In this document: positions 44,308 through 53,498 of the stretch, piece after piece | Layout: every line of letters begins with the position of its first letter | How positions within the stretch are numbered: position 1 is the stretch's first letter | DNA from: UBA1309 sp047605645 | GTDB taxonomy: Bacteria > Bacteroidota > Bacteroidia > Bacteroidales > Dysgonomonadaceae | DNA: 64,000 nt | Assembly: GCA_047605645.1 (NCBI GenBank) | Contig: JASGFJ010000020.1 | Span: forward strand, 1 to 64,000 | Reading direction: 5' to 3' | Translations under genes and position numbers: made by a program | The notes under the pieces: model-generated | Database searches by the model: none | Seen by the model: only the letters and a program-made list of their open reading frames with translations | Told to the model about the DNA's origin: nothing

Positions 44308-46554
44308 TTAATTACCTAATTCTAACTGGTTTTTTACTAACTTATAATAAGCTCCTTTTTTACTTATTAAATTTTTATGAGTTCCCTGTTCTACTATTTT
44401 ACCCTGTTCCAAGACTACGATGTTATCTGCATGTTGTACAGTACTTAAGCGATGTGCAACTATTATAACTGTTTTACCTTTGTAAAAATCATTTAAGTTG
44501 TCGAGTATAACTCTTTCATTATTTGCATCAAGCGCATTCGTTGCCTCATCAAGAAATATAAAATCCGGATTTTTGTAGACTGCCCTGGCTATAAACAACC
44601 GTTGTTTTTGACCTTGACTAATACCTTTTCCTTCAGCCCCAATCACAGAATTAAATTCCATGGGCAGATTCTCTATAAACTCTCTTATATTTGCAGTATC
44701 AACAGCTTTCATCACCTTACTCTTGCTAACATTTTCATCTCCAAGGACAATGTTGTTGAGTATTGTATCGGAAAACACAAAGCCTTCCTGCATTACCGAA
44801 CCTGTTCTTTGCCTCCACAAATGAGGGTTAATCTTATTGAGGGAAATCTGACCTACTTTTATCGAACCTTGAGTAGGCGCATAAAAATTTAGCAATAATT
44901 TTATCAATGTTGTTTTTCCGCTACCACTTCCACCAACGATTGCTGTTATTTTGTTTTGAGGAATCACTAAATTAATATTTTCCAAAGCATAATTACGATT
45001 AGCTCCATCATAGCTGAAATATACATTTTCTAATACAAGATCTCTATTCTCTGGTATCTCATTTATTTTCTGGTCAATATCAGCCTCTTCGTCTTTTTGA
45101 TTTTGAATTTCGTTGAGACGATTCAAGCTTATTTTGGCATCTTGCGCACTTTTAATAAAATCGATTAGATTTCCAATCGGACTCGATAATTGTGCTATTA
45201 TATAACTAACCGAAAGCATCATACCTAGCGTCATCGTCCCGTTAACCACAGAACGGGCGGAAATATAAGATATTAACAGAGAAGTTGTTTGACTAAAAAA
45301 GACTGATCCTAATTGTTGATATTGCTCTAAGGCCAAACCTTTAATTCCTATTTTAAATAATTTCACTTGTATTCCTTCCCATTTCCATCTTTGCTGCTTT
45401 TCATAGTTGTTCAACTTTATTTCTTGCATCCCGGTGATCATCTGCACTAGATTACTCTGTTCTGCTGAACTTAGTGTGAATCTTTTATAATCAATATTCC
45501 GTCTACGTTTCATAAAGAACATCACCCACAATACATATAAAGTATTTCCGATAAAGAAAACAGAAAGAATATTTACATTATAGTAGAATAATATAATGCC
45601 AAACATAAAAAAATTACCCAGCGAGAATAACGTAGTCAAAGTAGTTCCTGTCAAAAAGGTTTTAATCCTATCATTATCAGCAATACGCCTTAATATATCC
45701 CCAATATTTCTTGAATCAAAATACTTTAAAGGTAGCTTCATTAACTTGATTAAAAAGTCTGATATTAAGGAAATACTTACCCTTGTATTCACATGTAAAA
45801 CAATCCAGTTGCGTATAAACTCTATTGCCAACTGTGTGAGAAAGAGCACAAATTGAGCAATTAAGATCAACGATATCAGATTCAAGTTATTATTTTTAAC
45901 ACCCTGATCTACAACAGCCTGAGTAAGGAAAGGAAGGATTAAAGCTAATAAGCTTCCTAATAACATACCGATTATCAGCTGAACAACCTGACTTCTGTAA
46001 GGAATGATATATTTTAAATAGTAAGACACATTTCTCGATACTATTTTATCATCATTCTTTTCTTGTTCATGCAAATAAAAATCAGGGGTCGGCACAAGTA
46101 ATAAAGCTATACCTGAATTTTCATCCGAGTGCTCATAGCCTGTCCACCCTTTTAGAAATTCTTTATGGGAATATGTTAATAAGCCCAAGCTTGGATCAGC
46201 CACTTTTATAGAATATTCATTTTCAGAATTCTTTTTGAATAAAGCTCGTTTGTTCGTTTGTTTAATATCATAAACTATTACAAAATGTTTTTGATTCCAG
46301 TGTATTATACATGGTAAAGGGCTATCACTGACTAAGTCGTTGAAAGTAACCTTTACTCCTTGTGTCCTAAATCCTAAATATTCGGCAGCATCACTTATAC
46401 CAAGCATAGAAACACCCTCTTTTCCGATAAACGAATGTTCTCTTAAATATTCGAGTGGATATGTTCTCCCATAATACTTTGAAATCATGAGTAAACAAGT
46501 CGGACCACAGTCCATGAAATCCAATTGCCTATGGAACGGGAATTTTTTCTTCAT
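44308..46554 (-). CDS. Peptidase-containing ABC transporter (C39 PCAT)
   Basis: 748 residues. The N-terminal C39 peptidase domain is intact: Gln10, Cys16 and His90 of 'HRQLDFMDCGPTC' and 'WNQKHFVI', with Asp120 in 'VADPSLG'. It would cut leader peptides after a double glycine. Six transmembrane segments follow (about 175-450), then the ATPase with Walker A 'GGSGSGKTT', signature 'GKGISQGQKQRL', Walker B 'DFIFLDEATNALD' and the switch His in 'IIVAHRLSTV'. With the HlyD gene it forms the export machinery, and the double-glycine peptide at 49643 in the same operon is its obvious substrate. Confidence 0.95.
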   Translation of the reverse strand: MKKKFPFHRQLDFMDCGPTCLLMISKYYGRTYPLEYLREHSFIGKEGVSMLGISDAAEYLGFRTQGVKVTFNDLVSDSPLPCIIHWNQKHFVIVYDIKQTNKRALFKKNSENEYSIKVADPSLGLLTYSHKEFLKGWTGYEHSDENSGIALLLVPTPDFYLHEQEKNDDKIVSRNVSYYLKYIIPYRSQVVQLIIGMLLGSLLALILPFLTQAVVDQGVKNNNLNLISLILIAQFVLFLTQLAIEFIRNWIVLHVNTRVSISLISDFLIKLMKLPLKYFDSRNIGDILRRIADNDRIKTFLTGTTLTTLFSLGNFFMFGIILFYYNVNILSVFFIGNTLYVLWVMFFMKRRRNIDYKRFTLSSAEQSNLVQMITGMQEIKLNNYEKQQRWKWEGIQVKLFKIGIKGLALEQYQQLGSVFFSQTTSLLISYISARSVVNGTMTLGMMLSVSYIIAQLSSPIGNLIDFIKSAQDAKISLNRLNEIQNQKDEEADIDQKINEIPENRDLVLENVYFSYDGANRNYALENINLVIPQNKITAIVGGSGSGKTTLIKLLLNFYAPTQGSIKVGQISLNKINPHLWRQRTGSVMQEGFVFSDTILNNIVLGDENVSKSKVMKAVDTANIREFIENLPMEFNSVIGAEGKGISQGQKQRLFIARAVYKNPDFIFLDEATNALDANNERVILDNLNDFYKGKTVIIVAHRLSTVQHADNIVVLEQGKIVEQGTHKNLISKKGAYYKLVKNQLELGN

Positions 46555-46561
46555 TAATTAT

Positions 46562-48121
46562 TTATATTTTTTTGTACAAGTCACTATAGTTGATAACACT
46601 CTCTAAGTCAAATGGATGTTCTAATAATACATCATTCACATAGATAAGAGGCACTTTGTATATTTCATAATCAAGAATCCATTTCGAAAATTGTTCCATT
46701 TCCTGAATAGCGCTTTGTGATTTATAATCATATTTCTTATACTTTTCGATCATCTTAAGATTGTCTTTTAATTGATACCAATCTAAAATAAATTCAAGGA
46801 TTTCAACCGAACCTTTTTTTTCTTTCGCTAGATTTAGCAAGCAGTTTAAAAGGGCATTGTCATCTTCTCTAGAATATATTATAAAAGATATCTTCAAATC
46901 CAAATCCCTATGAAGAAAACAATTATACACAGACTCGACAAGAGATCTACATATATTGCAATGAAAACTTAGCACTATTTTTATATGCAAGGAGAAGTTA
47001 GTATCTCTGCCGATATATAAAATCGAATCGATAACAGGGAGCTTATTTTCATCAAAAACAGAACGAATAACCTTCAGATTAGTAAAGAAATAATTACTTT
47101 TCTGTTTCTCTTGATCCAATAATTTAGTCTGAAGAATGTGTTTTTTTATAAAATCAATTGCGATAAATATGATTACTCCTAACCCTAATACAACAAGCGC
47201 TTTTACGGATATATTTTCTGTCCATAGATTGTATCTAATACAGAACACATTAAACAGAAAAATCACCCATAAAAGTGCCTGTACAAAAAGGCATAAAGCA
47301 CACCATTTTTTGATAACAAATTTTTGACTCCAGATACTCCAGACTGTAAAAGGCAAAGACAATAAACTTAAACTAAGGTATACTTGTAGTTGATCAAAAA
47401 AAAACGCCAAAAGGACTATATTGAATAAAAAGTAACTAAACCCAACTACTCCAAGATCTACTATCTTAAGAAAATCAAATCCTCCAAAATCAATAACATC
47501 TTCACATTTGTTCTTTTCTATCAGGCTACACAACCTATCGCCTGTTTTCGTTTTAATCTTTAATGACTTTAAAATCAACTGAAAAGAAAAATAAATTCCT
47601 AAAAGGTTAAATAAGATTGATATACATTTGAATAATAAATATTCTTTCGTGAAAGTAATACACAGGAGCATTATAAAGAAGACTATAACAAAACCTATTT
47701 TTAGGTTCTGAAATCGAGTATACATTCGATTTAGTCTATAATTAGGTTCGATACTTTCTGCATCGGGCTCTGCAATCAGTACTAGCTTGTTCCATTTTTC
47801 AAAAAAAGAAGTGAGTCCAATTGTTATTTCATCTAAATAGGTATTCGTAAATATTACTCTATTAGCCTCTTTATTCACCTCATTTACAATAATTATTTGA
47901 TTGTCTAAAGATGTAATTATAGGCTTCTCCAGAGAAATCAAATCCTCGGGCTCTATATATGTGATTGCATGCTCAACATTGTATTTGTCAAGCATCTTAG
48001 ATGTTCCATATAGATTGTTATAATCAAAAGTGGAGTTATATAAATTATTAATATATGTGTTTGTATAGGGAACATTTAACTTTTGCAGTAAAACTCCCCA
48101 AATATTATTTGAAAAAATCAT
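46562..48121 (-). CDS. C39-like/VKOR/thioredoxin fusion membrane protein
   Basis: 519 residues. Residues about 1-120 resemble a degenerate C39 domain with no catalytic Cys ('MLDKYNVEHAITYI', 'EKPIITSLDNQIIIVNEV'). A vitamin-K-epoxide-reductase-type membrane domain follows (about 140-320, several helices) with the loop cysteines 'DRLCSLIEKNKCEDVID' and the active pair 'KWCALC'. The C-terminal thioredoxin-like domain carries 'FHCNIC'. VKOR-thioredoxin fusions oxidise secreted proteins to make disulfides, using quinone. Its start overlaps the stop of the TlpA-type gene by four bases, and the PCAT gene follows after seven. It most likely forms disulfides in the four-Cys peptide. Confidence 0.87.
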   Translation of the reverse strand: MIFSNNIWGVLLQKLNVPYTNTYINNLYNSTFDYNNLYGTSKMLDKYNVEHAITYIEPEDLISLEKPIITSLDNQIIIVNEVNKEANRVIFTNTYLDEITIGLTSFFEKWNKLVLIAEPDAESIEPNYRLNRMYTRFQNLKIGFVIVFFIMLLCITFTKEYLLFKCISILFNLLGIYFSFQLILKSLKIKTKTGDRLCSLIEKNKCEDVIDFGGFDFLKIVDLGVVGFSYFLFNIVLLAFFFDQLQVYLSLSLLSLPFTVWSIWSQKFVIKKWCALCLFVQALLWVIFLFNVFCIRYNLWTENISVKALVVLGLGVIIFIAIDFIKKHILQTKLLDQEKQKSNYFFTNLKVIRSVFDENKLPVIDSILYIGRDTNFSLHIKIVLSFHCNICRSLVESVYNCFLHRDLDLKISFIIYSREDDNALLNCLLNLAKEKKGSVEILEFILDWYQLKDNLKMIEKYKKYDYKSQSAIQEMEQFSKWILDYEIYKVPLIYVNDVLLEHPFDLESVINYSDLYKKI

Positions 48122-49563
48122 AATCCTAGGATTTCTTTAAGTTGCTTCGTTAACTCGCCTGTACTAGGGAATTTACAATTATCTTCAAGAATATTGCCTT
48201 TGGCATCCAGTAAAACATATCGGGGAATAGTCGCAGTTTTCTTAAAAAAAGGCATTTTATTACCAAATTCTTCTGTCGCAAAAAAATGGAGTCCGATTAA
48301 ATTATGCTGCTCGATTAATAATTTCCATTTATCATATGCTCCGGGAAAATCGACAGAAACATATAAATTCGCAATATTATGCTCATTCAGAAATTTGTCT
48401 AATTCGGTTCTATGCCTAAATTCATTAATACATGGGCCACACCAAGTTGCCCAAAAGTCGACTAATACAGGCTTTGAACCTAATAGCATTTGTGTTATAT
48501 CAGAGAGTTTATCTGTCTTAAATGCTCCTACATCTTCCCAGGCGCCTCCTCCTTTATAGAATGCCAGGTAGTACGACTTTTGATTTAGTGCTTTTAGCTG
48601 CTTAATTATCGGATTATAGCTACTTTGTGGATAAGCTTTAGAAAATTCACTTTTATATTTCTCCAAATTAAGAGAATCTATATTGCCAACACATACATTA
48701 TTAATAATAGACATAGCTACAACCACTTCTTGCTCAGCCTTATTTAGATAAGGTGTTGAAGGAATTTCATAATAGAGATTTTGTTCCAGATGTTCACTCC
48801 TGACAACGCCTTTACTCTTTAGTATACCCTTATTTTCAAGAGATAGAGAAGTGCCATATAAATGAGGATAAAGGTTATATAATCTATTAAGATCTTTAAA
48901 GAATGATATAGAGTCGAAAGGAAGATAAGTATTGTCTCGTAGTTTTCTGGTAGCTAGATTTCCTGTTCTGTAGAGATATTCATCAATAACAGTTTCTTTA
49001 GCGAAATCAGAAAACGCTCTATTAATTAAATTGTTTTCAAATAAGCCCTGTAAAGATGTAATATTTTCGTTAATTTTCTGATTTATGCTTTCAAAAAAAG
49101 AAATATCCTTTTTTGCATCTTCTATGACCCGGGAGTAAGTATTATCAGTTCTTGAATTTCCGCCACCGTTTTTCAGGTCATACAAGACTTCATATCCCTT
49201 GGAATTGTCTCCTTCCCAAAGAGGTTTTCTCTTATAGTCTATTGTAATTGTCAGTGTCTGATTATCCTTCAAGAGGATGGGAAGATGTTTACTCCATTTA
49301 TATGTAGTATCCATAGAATTTATGTCTAATGTGAATTGACATATAGAATCAGGAATAACTATACATATTTTATTATTAGTTGTCTTATAATTAACGACAT
49401 AAGGTGGGTATACATAATTAATTGATGACAAAATTGAATAGTGAACATCGATGTTTTTTGAAAAAGTATTATCAGGAAAATTTATACAGACATTCTTCTT
49501 TGCATTTGTAGCACTCCCAATAATACTAAGAATAAAAAATAAGGTAAAGATTCTAGGTTTCAT
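48118..49563 (-). CDS. TlpA-like periplasmic thioredoxin protein
   Basis: 481 residues. A signal peptide ('FTLFFILSIIGSATNAKK') leads into an N-terminal domain of about 330 residues of mixed structure (DUF4369-like in position, not certain). The C-terminal thioredoxin domain has 'VDFWATWCGPCINEF' and a cis-proline in 'TIPRYVLL'. Such proteins reduce or isomerise disulfides in the periplasm. It follows the peptide gene after a hairpin and is coupled to the VKOR fusion, so together they could form and proofread the peptide's disulfides. Confidence 0.85.
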   Translation of the reverse strand: MKPRIFTLFFILSIIGSATNAKKNVCINFPDNTFSKNIDVHYSILSSINYVYPPYVVNYKTTNNKICIVIPDSICQFTLDINSMDTTYKWSKHLPILLKDNQTLTITIDYKRKPLWEGDNSKGYEVLYDLKNGGGNSRTDNTYSRVIEDAKKDISFFESINQKINENITSLQGLFENNLINRAFSDFAKETVIDEYLYRTGNLATRKLRDNTYLPFDSISFFKDLNRLYNLYPHLYGTSLSLENKGILKSKGVVRSEHLEQNLYYEIPSTPYLNKAEQEVVVAMSIINNVCVGNIDSLNLEKYKSEFSKAYPQSSYNPIIKQLKALNQKSYYLAFYKGGGAWEDVGAFKTDKLSDITQMLLGSKPVLVDFWATWCGPCINEFRHRTELDKFLNEHNIANLYVSVDFPGAYDKWKLLIEQHNLIGLHFFATEEFGNKMPFFKKTATIPRYVLLDAKGNILEDNCKFPSTGELTKQLKEILGL

Positions 49564-49598
49564 GCTTCAGCTAATTATTAAATATTGATAACTAGAGT

Positions 49599-49624
49599 AA
49601 TCAGGGTACAATAGTACCCTGATT
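49599..49624 (-). other. Perfect 11-bp hairpin between peptide gene and downstream genes
   Basis: AATCAGGGTAC and GTACCCTGATT flank a 4-base loop, 19 bases after the peptide stop. No T-run follows on the minus strand, so it is more likely a partial attenuator or an mRNA-stabilising element than a full terminator. This would let the peptide be made in excess over the export genes. Confidence 0.6.
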
Positions 49625-49642
49625 AAAAAATGATCCCTTAAT

Positions 49643-49804
49643 TTAACAGGCACCCCAGCAATAACTAATTGAATTAGTTTCACCGATGTAGCGACCATTG
49701 CAATAGCAAGAGAAACCTCCCGTTACAGAACGTAGTTGTTCTTGATTAAGTGTTTTACCTGTTTTCTTAAGAGCTTCCAGTTTGTCTAATAAATTCTTTT
49801 TCAT
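49643..49804 (-). CDS. Double-glycine leader peptide, bacteriocin-like precursor
   Basis: 53 residues from the ATG at 49804. The first 30 are a leader: amphipathic start 'MKKNLLDKLEALKK', then '..NQEQLRSVTGG', the Gly-Gly cut by C39 peptidases. The predicted mature peptide is 23 residues, starts 'FSCYCNGRYIG' and ends 'SYCWGAC', with four cysteines (33, 35, 49, 53) that can form two disulfides. 'YCNGRY' loosely recalls the YGNGV box of pediocin-like bacteriocins. It lies between the GT-like gene and the thioredoxin/VKOR/PCAT/HlyD genes on the same strand. It is most likely exported as a small disulfide-bonded antimicrobial or signalling peptide. Confidence 0.85.
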   Translation of the reverse strand: MKKNLLDKLEALKKTGKTLNQEQLRSVTGGFSCYCNGRYIGETNSISYCWGAC

Positions 49805-49893
49805 GATTTAATAAAGATTAAAGTAATGTTGTAAAATGTTTTTTTGGTACCATTATTGCATATAAGTTACAACTTCTTATATGTATATCTTAT

Positions 49894-51300
49894 TTAGTGT
49901 ATGCGTAATTCCTGAAAAAAAAGAGTTTTTGAAAGTAAAAAAAATGCAACTAAATCCTTTATTGTGTGTCTTTTATCAGGTGGAATTAAATTAGCTTGCT
50001 CTACTATTTCAATTAGTTCAAAGCCGGTTATCGGTTCTTCAAAACAAGGGATTAATATATTCCAATCTTTTACTTGTTGTATATAGATATTATTATCTAA
50101 AGGATAAATAAGATGTTCGGTAATCGTTTCCTCTTTCTGCTGATTCGGAATTTCAATCAATTCAAAATCAGGCTTTATTACGCCACTATAAGGTTTGCTT
50201 GTTTCAATTATTGTGAAATTATCCGACAAAACAAAACTTCTCCTTAAAAAATCATCTAACGTAAAATTCTCAGAATATATATAGGTGTAAATATCCTTTA
50301 AAACTTCTTTTTGCTTAGATATACGCGAAAAAGCATTAGATAAATGCGGTCTATCTACATCTTCTATTTTCGTTTGGGACGACTTTGTTATTGAATATTC
50401 TTTGTAATAAGAATTAATATATCCATAATAATCAGGAAATTCATAGGACAATCTGTTTTCTAGTTCTTTCAGAACTTTGGGTTCCCTTTTTGCATTTGTT
50501 GATAAATGCACGTATTTTTTTCCAAAAGGAACTAGCTGAAAATCGGGAAGATAATCATCATCAAACCGCACATCGTGCTTTAGAAACGTATGAATTTTCG
50601 CATTATAACGTTCTGCAATAGAATTAATTAAATATTGCTCAAATAAAGTATTTACTCCATAAGGCAAGTTTTTAGTCTTTTCTTTATTATCGGAATACAG
50701 AGAAAATGCCGTGTTCCATAGTTCTGCAAATAATTCAGGATTATTTCCCCCAATCACTCCACAATTCAAAGCTTTATTTACAAACGTTTCATTTTCTAAA
50801 GGGAAATACGATGGCAAAATAAATTTTTCAGTCGTTAAGGTATGAAAATAATTTTCATAATATGGATATCCATCTTCTATATGTTGGCATAATATGTGAT
50901 TAGGCTCTATTGTATTTTTTAATTCAGAGTCATCCCAGATAAAAACATCTCCATCTATATGAATAAAAGGCTCCTTCTGCTGGGCAAAAACCCATATTTT
51001 CGCTAAAGACCATAAATTAGTAGGTATTCCTAGATTATCTAATTCAATAACAATATCGTCGTATGGTAGCTTTAGATCATCTATTAACCATTTATACCCT
51101 TTTTCATCTGTGTATAATATGATTTTATGCCCCATTTGTTTTATTCTAAGCATACTGAAAGCCCAGCTTAATGCATGAAATTTTTCAGAAAGCCATGGAA
51201 ATGAATGATTGCCGACTTCAGATAGAGAAGGTTTGCTCCAGTATGTGTGTATAATGTTCATATTCGGTTGTTTGATATTAGAGTAAGCTTTTTTCTTCAT
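49894..51300 (-). CDS. GT-A-like protein (DUF6734-like), first gene of the peptide operon
   Basis: 468 residues from the ATG at 51300. The longer frame starts with TTG at 51327 and overlaps the -7 element, so it is rejected. The N-terminal half looks like a GT-A glycosyltransferase: 'MNIIHTYWSKPSL', 'LYTDEKGYKWL', 'AKIWVFAQQKEPFIHIDGDVFIW' with an Asp-x-Asp at D116/D118, and 'NCGVIGGNNPELF'. This fits the Bacteroidetes family DUF6734 as I know it. The C-terminal 150 residues are not recognised. It is transcribed ahead of the peptide gene (88 bases) and is a candidate peptide-modifying sugar transferase. Confidence 0.6.
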   Translation of the reverse strand: MKKKAYSNIKQPNMNIIHTYWSKPSLSEVGNHSFPWLSEKFHALSWAFSMLRIKQMGHKIILYTDEKGYKWLIDDLKLPYDDIVIELDNLGIPTNLWSLAKIWVFAQQKEPFIHIDGDVFIWDDSELKNTIEPNHILCQHIEDGYPYYENYFHTLTTEKFILPSYFPLENETFVNKALNCGVIGGNNPELFAELWNTAFSLYSDNKEKTKNLPYGVNTLFEQYLINSIAERYNAKIHTFLKHDVRFDDDYLPDFQLVPFGKKYVHLSTNAKREPKVLKELENRLSYEFPDYYGYINSYYKEYSITKSSQTKIEDVDRPHLSNAFSRISKQKEVLKDIYTYIYSENFTLDDFLRRSFVLSDNFTIIETSKPYSGVIKPDFELIEIPNQQKEETITEHLIYPLDNNIYIQQVKDWNILIPCFEEPITGFELIEIVEQANLIPPDKRHTIKDLVAFFLLSKTLFFQELRIH

Positions 51301-51324
51301 ACAAAGCCGAAAGATCTTCCGCTT

Positions 51325-51354
51325 CAAATATACTATTATTATTTAAAACAACAA
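51325..51354 (-). promoter_or_regulatory. Predicted promoter of the peptide operon
   Basis: On the minus strand TTG (51352-51354) is followed after 19 bases by TATATTTG (51325-51332), the Bacteroidetes consensus. Transcription would start a few bases before the ATG at 51300. Confidence 0.6.
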
Positions 51355-52067
51355 TACATTAATTAAAATAAATAATATAAATACAACCTATAATTTAGAA
51401 AAATAGAGAGAAAAACGCATATACATACCTAAATAAAACAAAATACAGCCTATTTATTCAATAAGGTTATTGTCAATTTAAGCGATATTACACAACTTGA
51501 AAAGAAGCTAATGAAATCAATAGATTAACACAGTATAACTTTGAATAAATATCAGAATGTGGATTTCCGAAGGGAATCGGAATAATACAGGAAATTACTT
51601 TTTGTATTTCTGCACCTAGACAAATACTTTTTTATTTTACACAGAATGACACAAAACGAAGTTCTTCTGTGTTTTCTAAATCATTAAGAACAGGTATTTT
51701 TTGCAAGCTAGTTCTCATTAAGCCATACAATATTATTATATCCAGTCCTGTAAAGGAAATAGATTCCCTACTCGTTGTTTATCTATATGCCGTAAACTAA
51801 TAAAACCACAATTTGCGTTGTTTCGCCGACAAATAAAATAAAACGACCATAAATGATTCCTTTCGAACTCGGTTCTCCGATGCTCGGAGAGAAAACCAAC
51901 ATGTTTGAAACAAGAAGAGAGAGGGTGTGTCAAAAACCGAAACGTATTTTTTTTGGTCATTTCTGTCCAAGCTGTTATCTAAAATCTTTTTCAGATATCC
52001 AAATACGTTAATCTCGCTCTTGACAGACGCTCTCCCAATGACTCAGCATTTTAATTTGCTGAAATAG
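51355..52067. other. Intergenic region upstream of the peptide operon
   Basis: No convincing gene. A minus-strand frame at 51736-51960 encodes 74 residues without family features. AT-rich sequence near the operon promoter may hold regulatory sites, none identified. Confidence 0.4.
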
Positions 52068-53324
52068 TTAAATCAGATACTGAAACAGATTCGGCTTCTC
52101 ATTTACATATTCATGTTGAAATCCGTATTCGTGCATACGCTGAACGAGCGCCTCCAAATCATTTTTGTCAGCTAATTCGATCCCAACAAATGCCGGGCCT
52201 TTTTCCCGATTCGTCTTTTTTGAATATTCGAAATGAGTGATGTCATCATGAGGACCTAAAACAAGCTGGACGAAATCGCGTAATGCGCCGGGGCGATTCG
52301 GGAAACGGATGATGAAATAGTGTTTCAAGCCCTCAAAAAGCAGAGAACGTTCCTTGATCTCCTCTGTGCGGGTAATATCATTATTACTCCCGGAAACAAC
52401 ACAAACCACATTCTTGCCTTTGATTTTATCGGCATAGTAATCAAGAGCAGCTATTGACAAAGCACCAGCCGGCTCCACTACGATAGCTTCTTCGTTATAT
52501 AAATCCAGAATTTTTGTACAAATATGTCCTTCAGGCACCACCACAATATCATCAACTACTTTTTGACAAATTGCAAAAGGCAAGTCTCCTACCCTTTTCA
52601 CGGCAGCTCCGTCTACAAATTTGCTTATTTCATCGAGTTCAACCACACGACCGGCATCCAAAGACGCTTTCATGGAGGGAGCACCGGAAGGTTCTACACC
52701 AATAATTTTCGTGGAAGGGCTCAACTGTTTAAAATAACTACCGACCCCCGAAGCAAGGCCACCGCCTCCAATGGGTACAAACACGTAATCGATCACACAG
52801 GAAGCTTCCTGAATCACTTCTAAGGCAACTGTAGCCTGACCTTCTATAATCAACGGATCGTCGAACGGATGAATAAATGTCTTGTGGTTTTCCTCACAAT
52901 CTTTTTTAGCTTCGGCATAAGCGGCATCATACGTATCGCCGGCAAGAACCGTTTCAACGAATCCTTTGCCAAACATTTGTACTTGTTTGATCTTTTGGCG
53001 GGGAGTTGTCACCGGCATGTATATTTTGCCGTTAATCCCCAGTTTCTGACAGGAATAAGCCACTCCTTGTGCATGATTTCCGGCACTCGCACACACAATG
53101 CCATTTGCTCTCTGTTCGGCGGTGAGGCTTTTTATTTTATTATAAGCACCTCTGATCTTATACGACCGTACGACCTGAAGATCTTCGCGCTTCAGCATCA
53201 CATGTGCACCAAATTTTTCCGAAAGGTTCAAATTATCCTGAAGAGGTGTAGTCGTCAAAATCTCATTTAAAGTCAGTTTTGCTTCATTCACGGAATAAAG
53301 CGAAGGGAGATAAGATTCATTCAT
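52068..53324 (-). CDS. ilvA: Threonine dehydratase
   Basis: 418 residues. IlvA deaminates threonine to 2-oxobutanoate for isoleucine synthesis. The PLP lysine is Lys56 in 'VVRSYKIRGAYNKI'. The phosphate-binding glycine loop 'PIGGGGLASGV' and 'ASAGNHAQGVAYS' are present. A single C-terminal ACT-like regulatory domain (about 330-418, 'HYFIIRFPNRPGALRDFV') suggests feedback control by isoleucine or valine and the short biosynthetic form. A minus-strand TAAATTTG at 53381-53388 is a likely -7 element. Confidence 0.93.
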   Translation of the reverse strand: MNESYLPSLYSVNEAKLTLNEILTTTPLQDNLNLSEKFGAHVMLKREDLQVVRSYKIRGAYNKIKSLTAEQRANGIVCASAGNHAQGVAYSCQKLGINGKIYMPVTTPRQKIKQVQMFGKGFVETVLAGDTYDAAYAEAKKDCEENHKTFIHPFDDPLIIEGQATVALEVIQEASCVIDYVFVPIGGGGLASGVGSYFKQLSPSTKIIGVEPSGAPSMKASLDAGRVVELDEISKFVDGAAVKRVGDLPFAICQKVVDDIVVVPEGHICTKILDLYNEEAIVVEPAGALSIAALDYYADKIKGKNVVCVVSGSNNDITRTEEIKERSLLFEGLKHYFIIRFPNRPGALRDFVQLVLGPHDDITHFEYSKKTNREKGPAFVGIELADKNDLEALVQRMHEYGFQHEYVNEKPNLFQYLI

Positions 53325-53448
53325 TGAGAGATATCTTTTTCAAATTATAGAGTCTTGTTATTGTATTCTGAAATCAGGCGCAAATTTACTATATTTATTA
53401 AGATTGCATCGGAACAGTTGAGTTTTGATAAAATGGTTCCGAAAAAAG

Positions 53449-53487
53449 AAAAGGATATTCCGTACATTGACGTTGAAATATCCTTTT
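53449..53487 (-). terminator. Intrinsic terminator of the C1 peptidase gene
   Basis: On the minus strand AAAAGGATATT pairs exactly with AATATCCTTTT around a 17-base loop, and CTTTTTT follows. It ends 12 bases after the stop of the peptidase gene. Confidence 0.75.
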
Positions 53488-53498
53488 CCGTATATTAT

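Noticed and set aside
51736..51960. 74-residue frame upstream of the peptide operon, considered as an immunity protein
   Set aside because: Basic, with no membrane segment and no recognised family; it lies outside the promoter-bounded operon.
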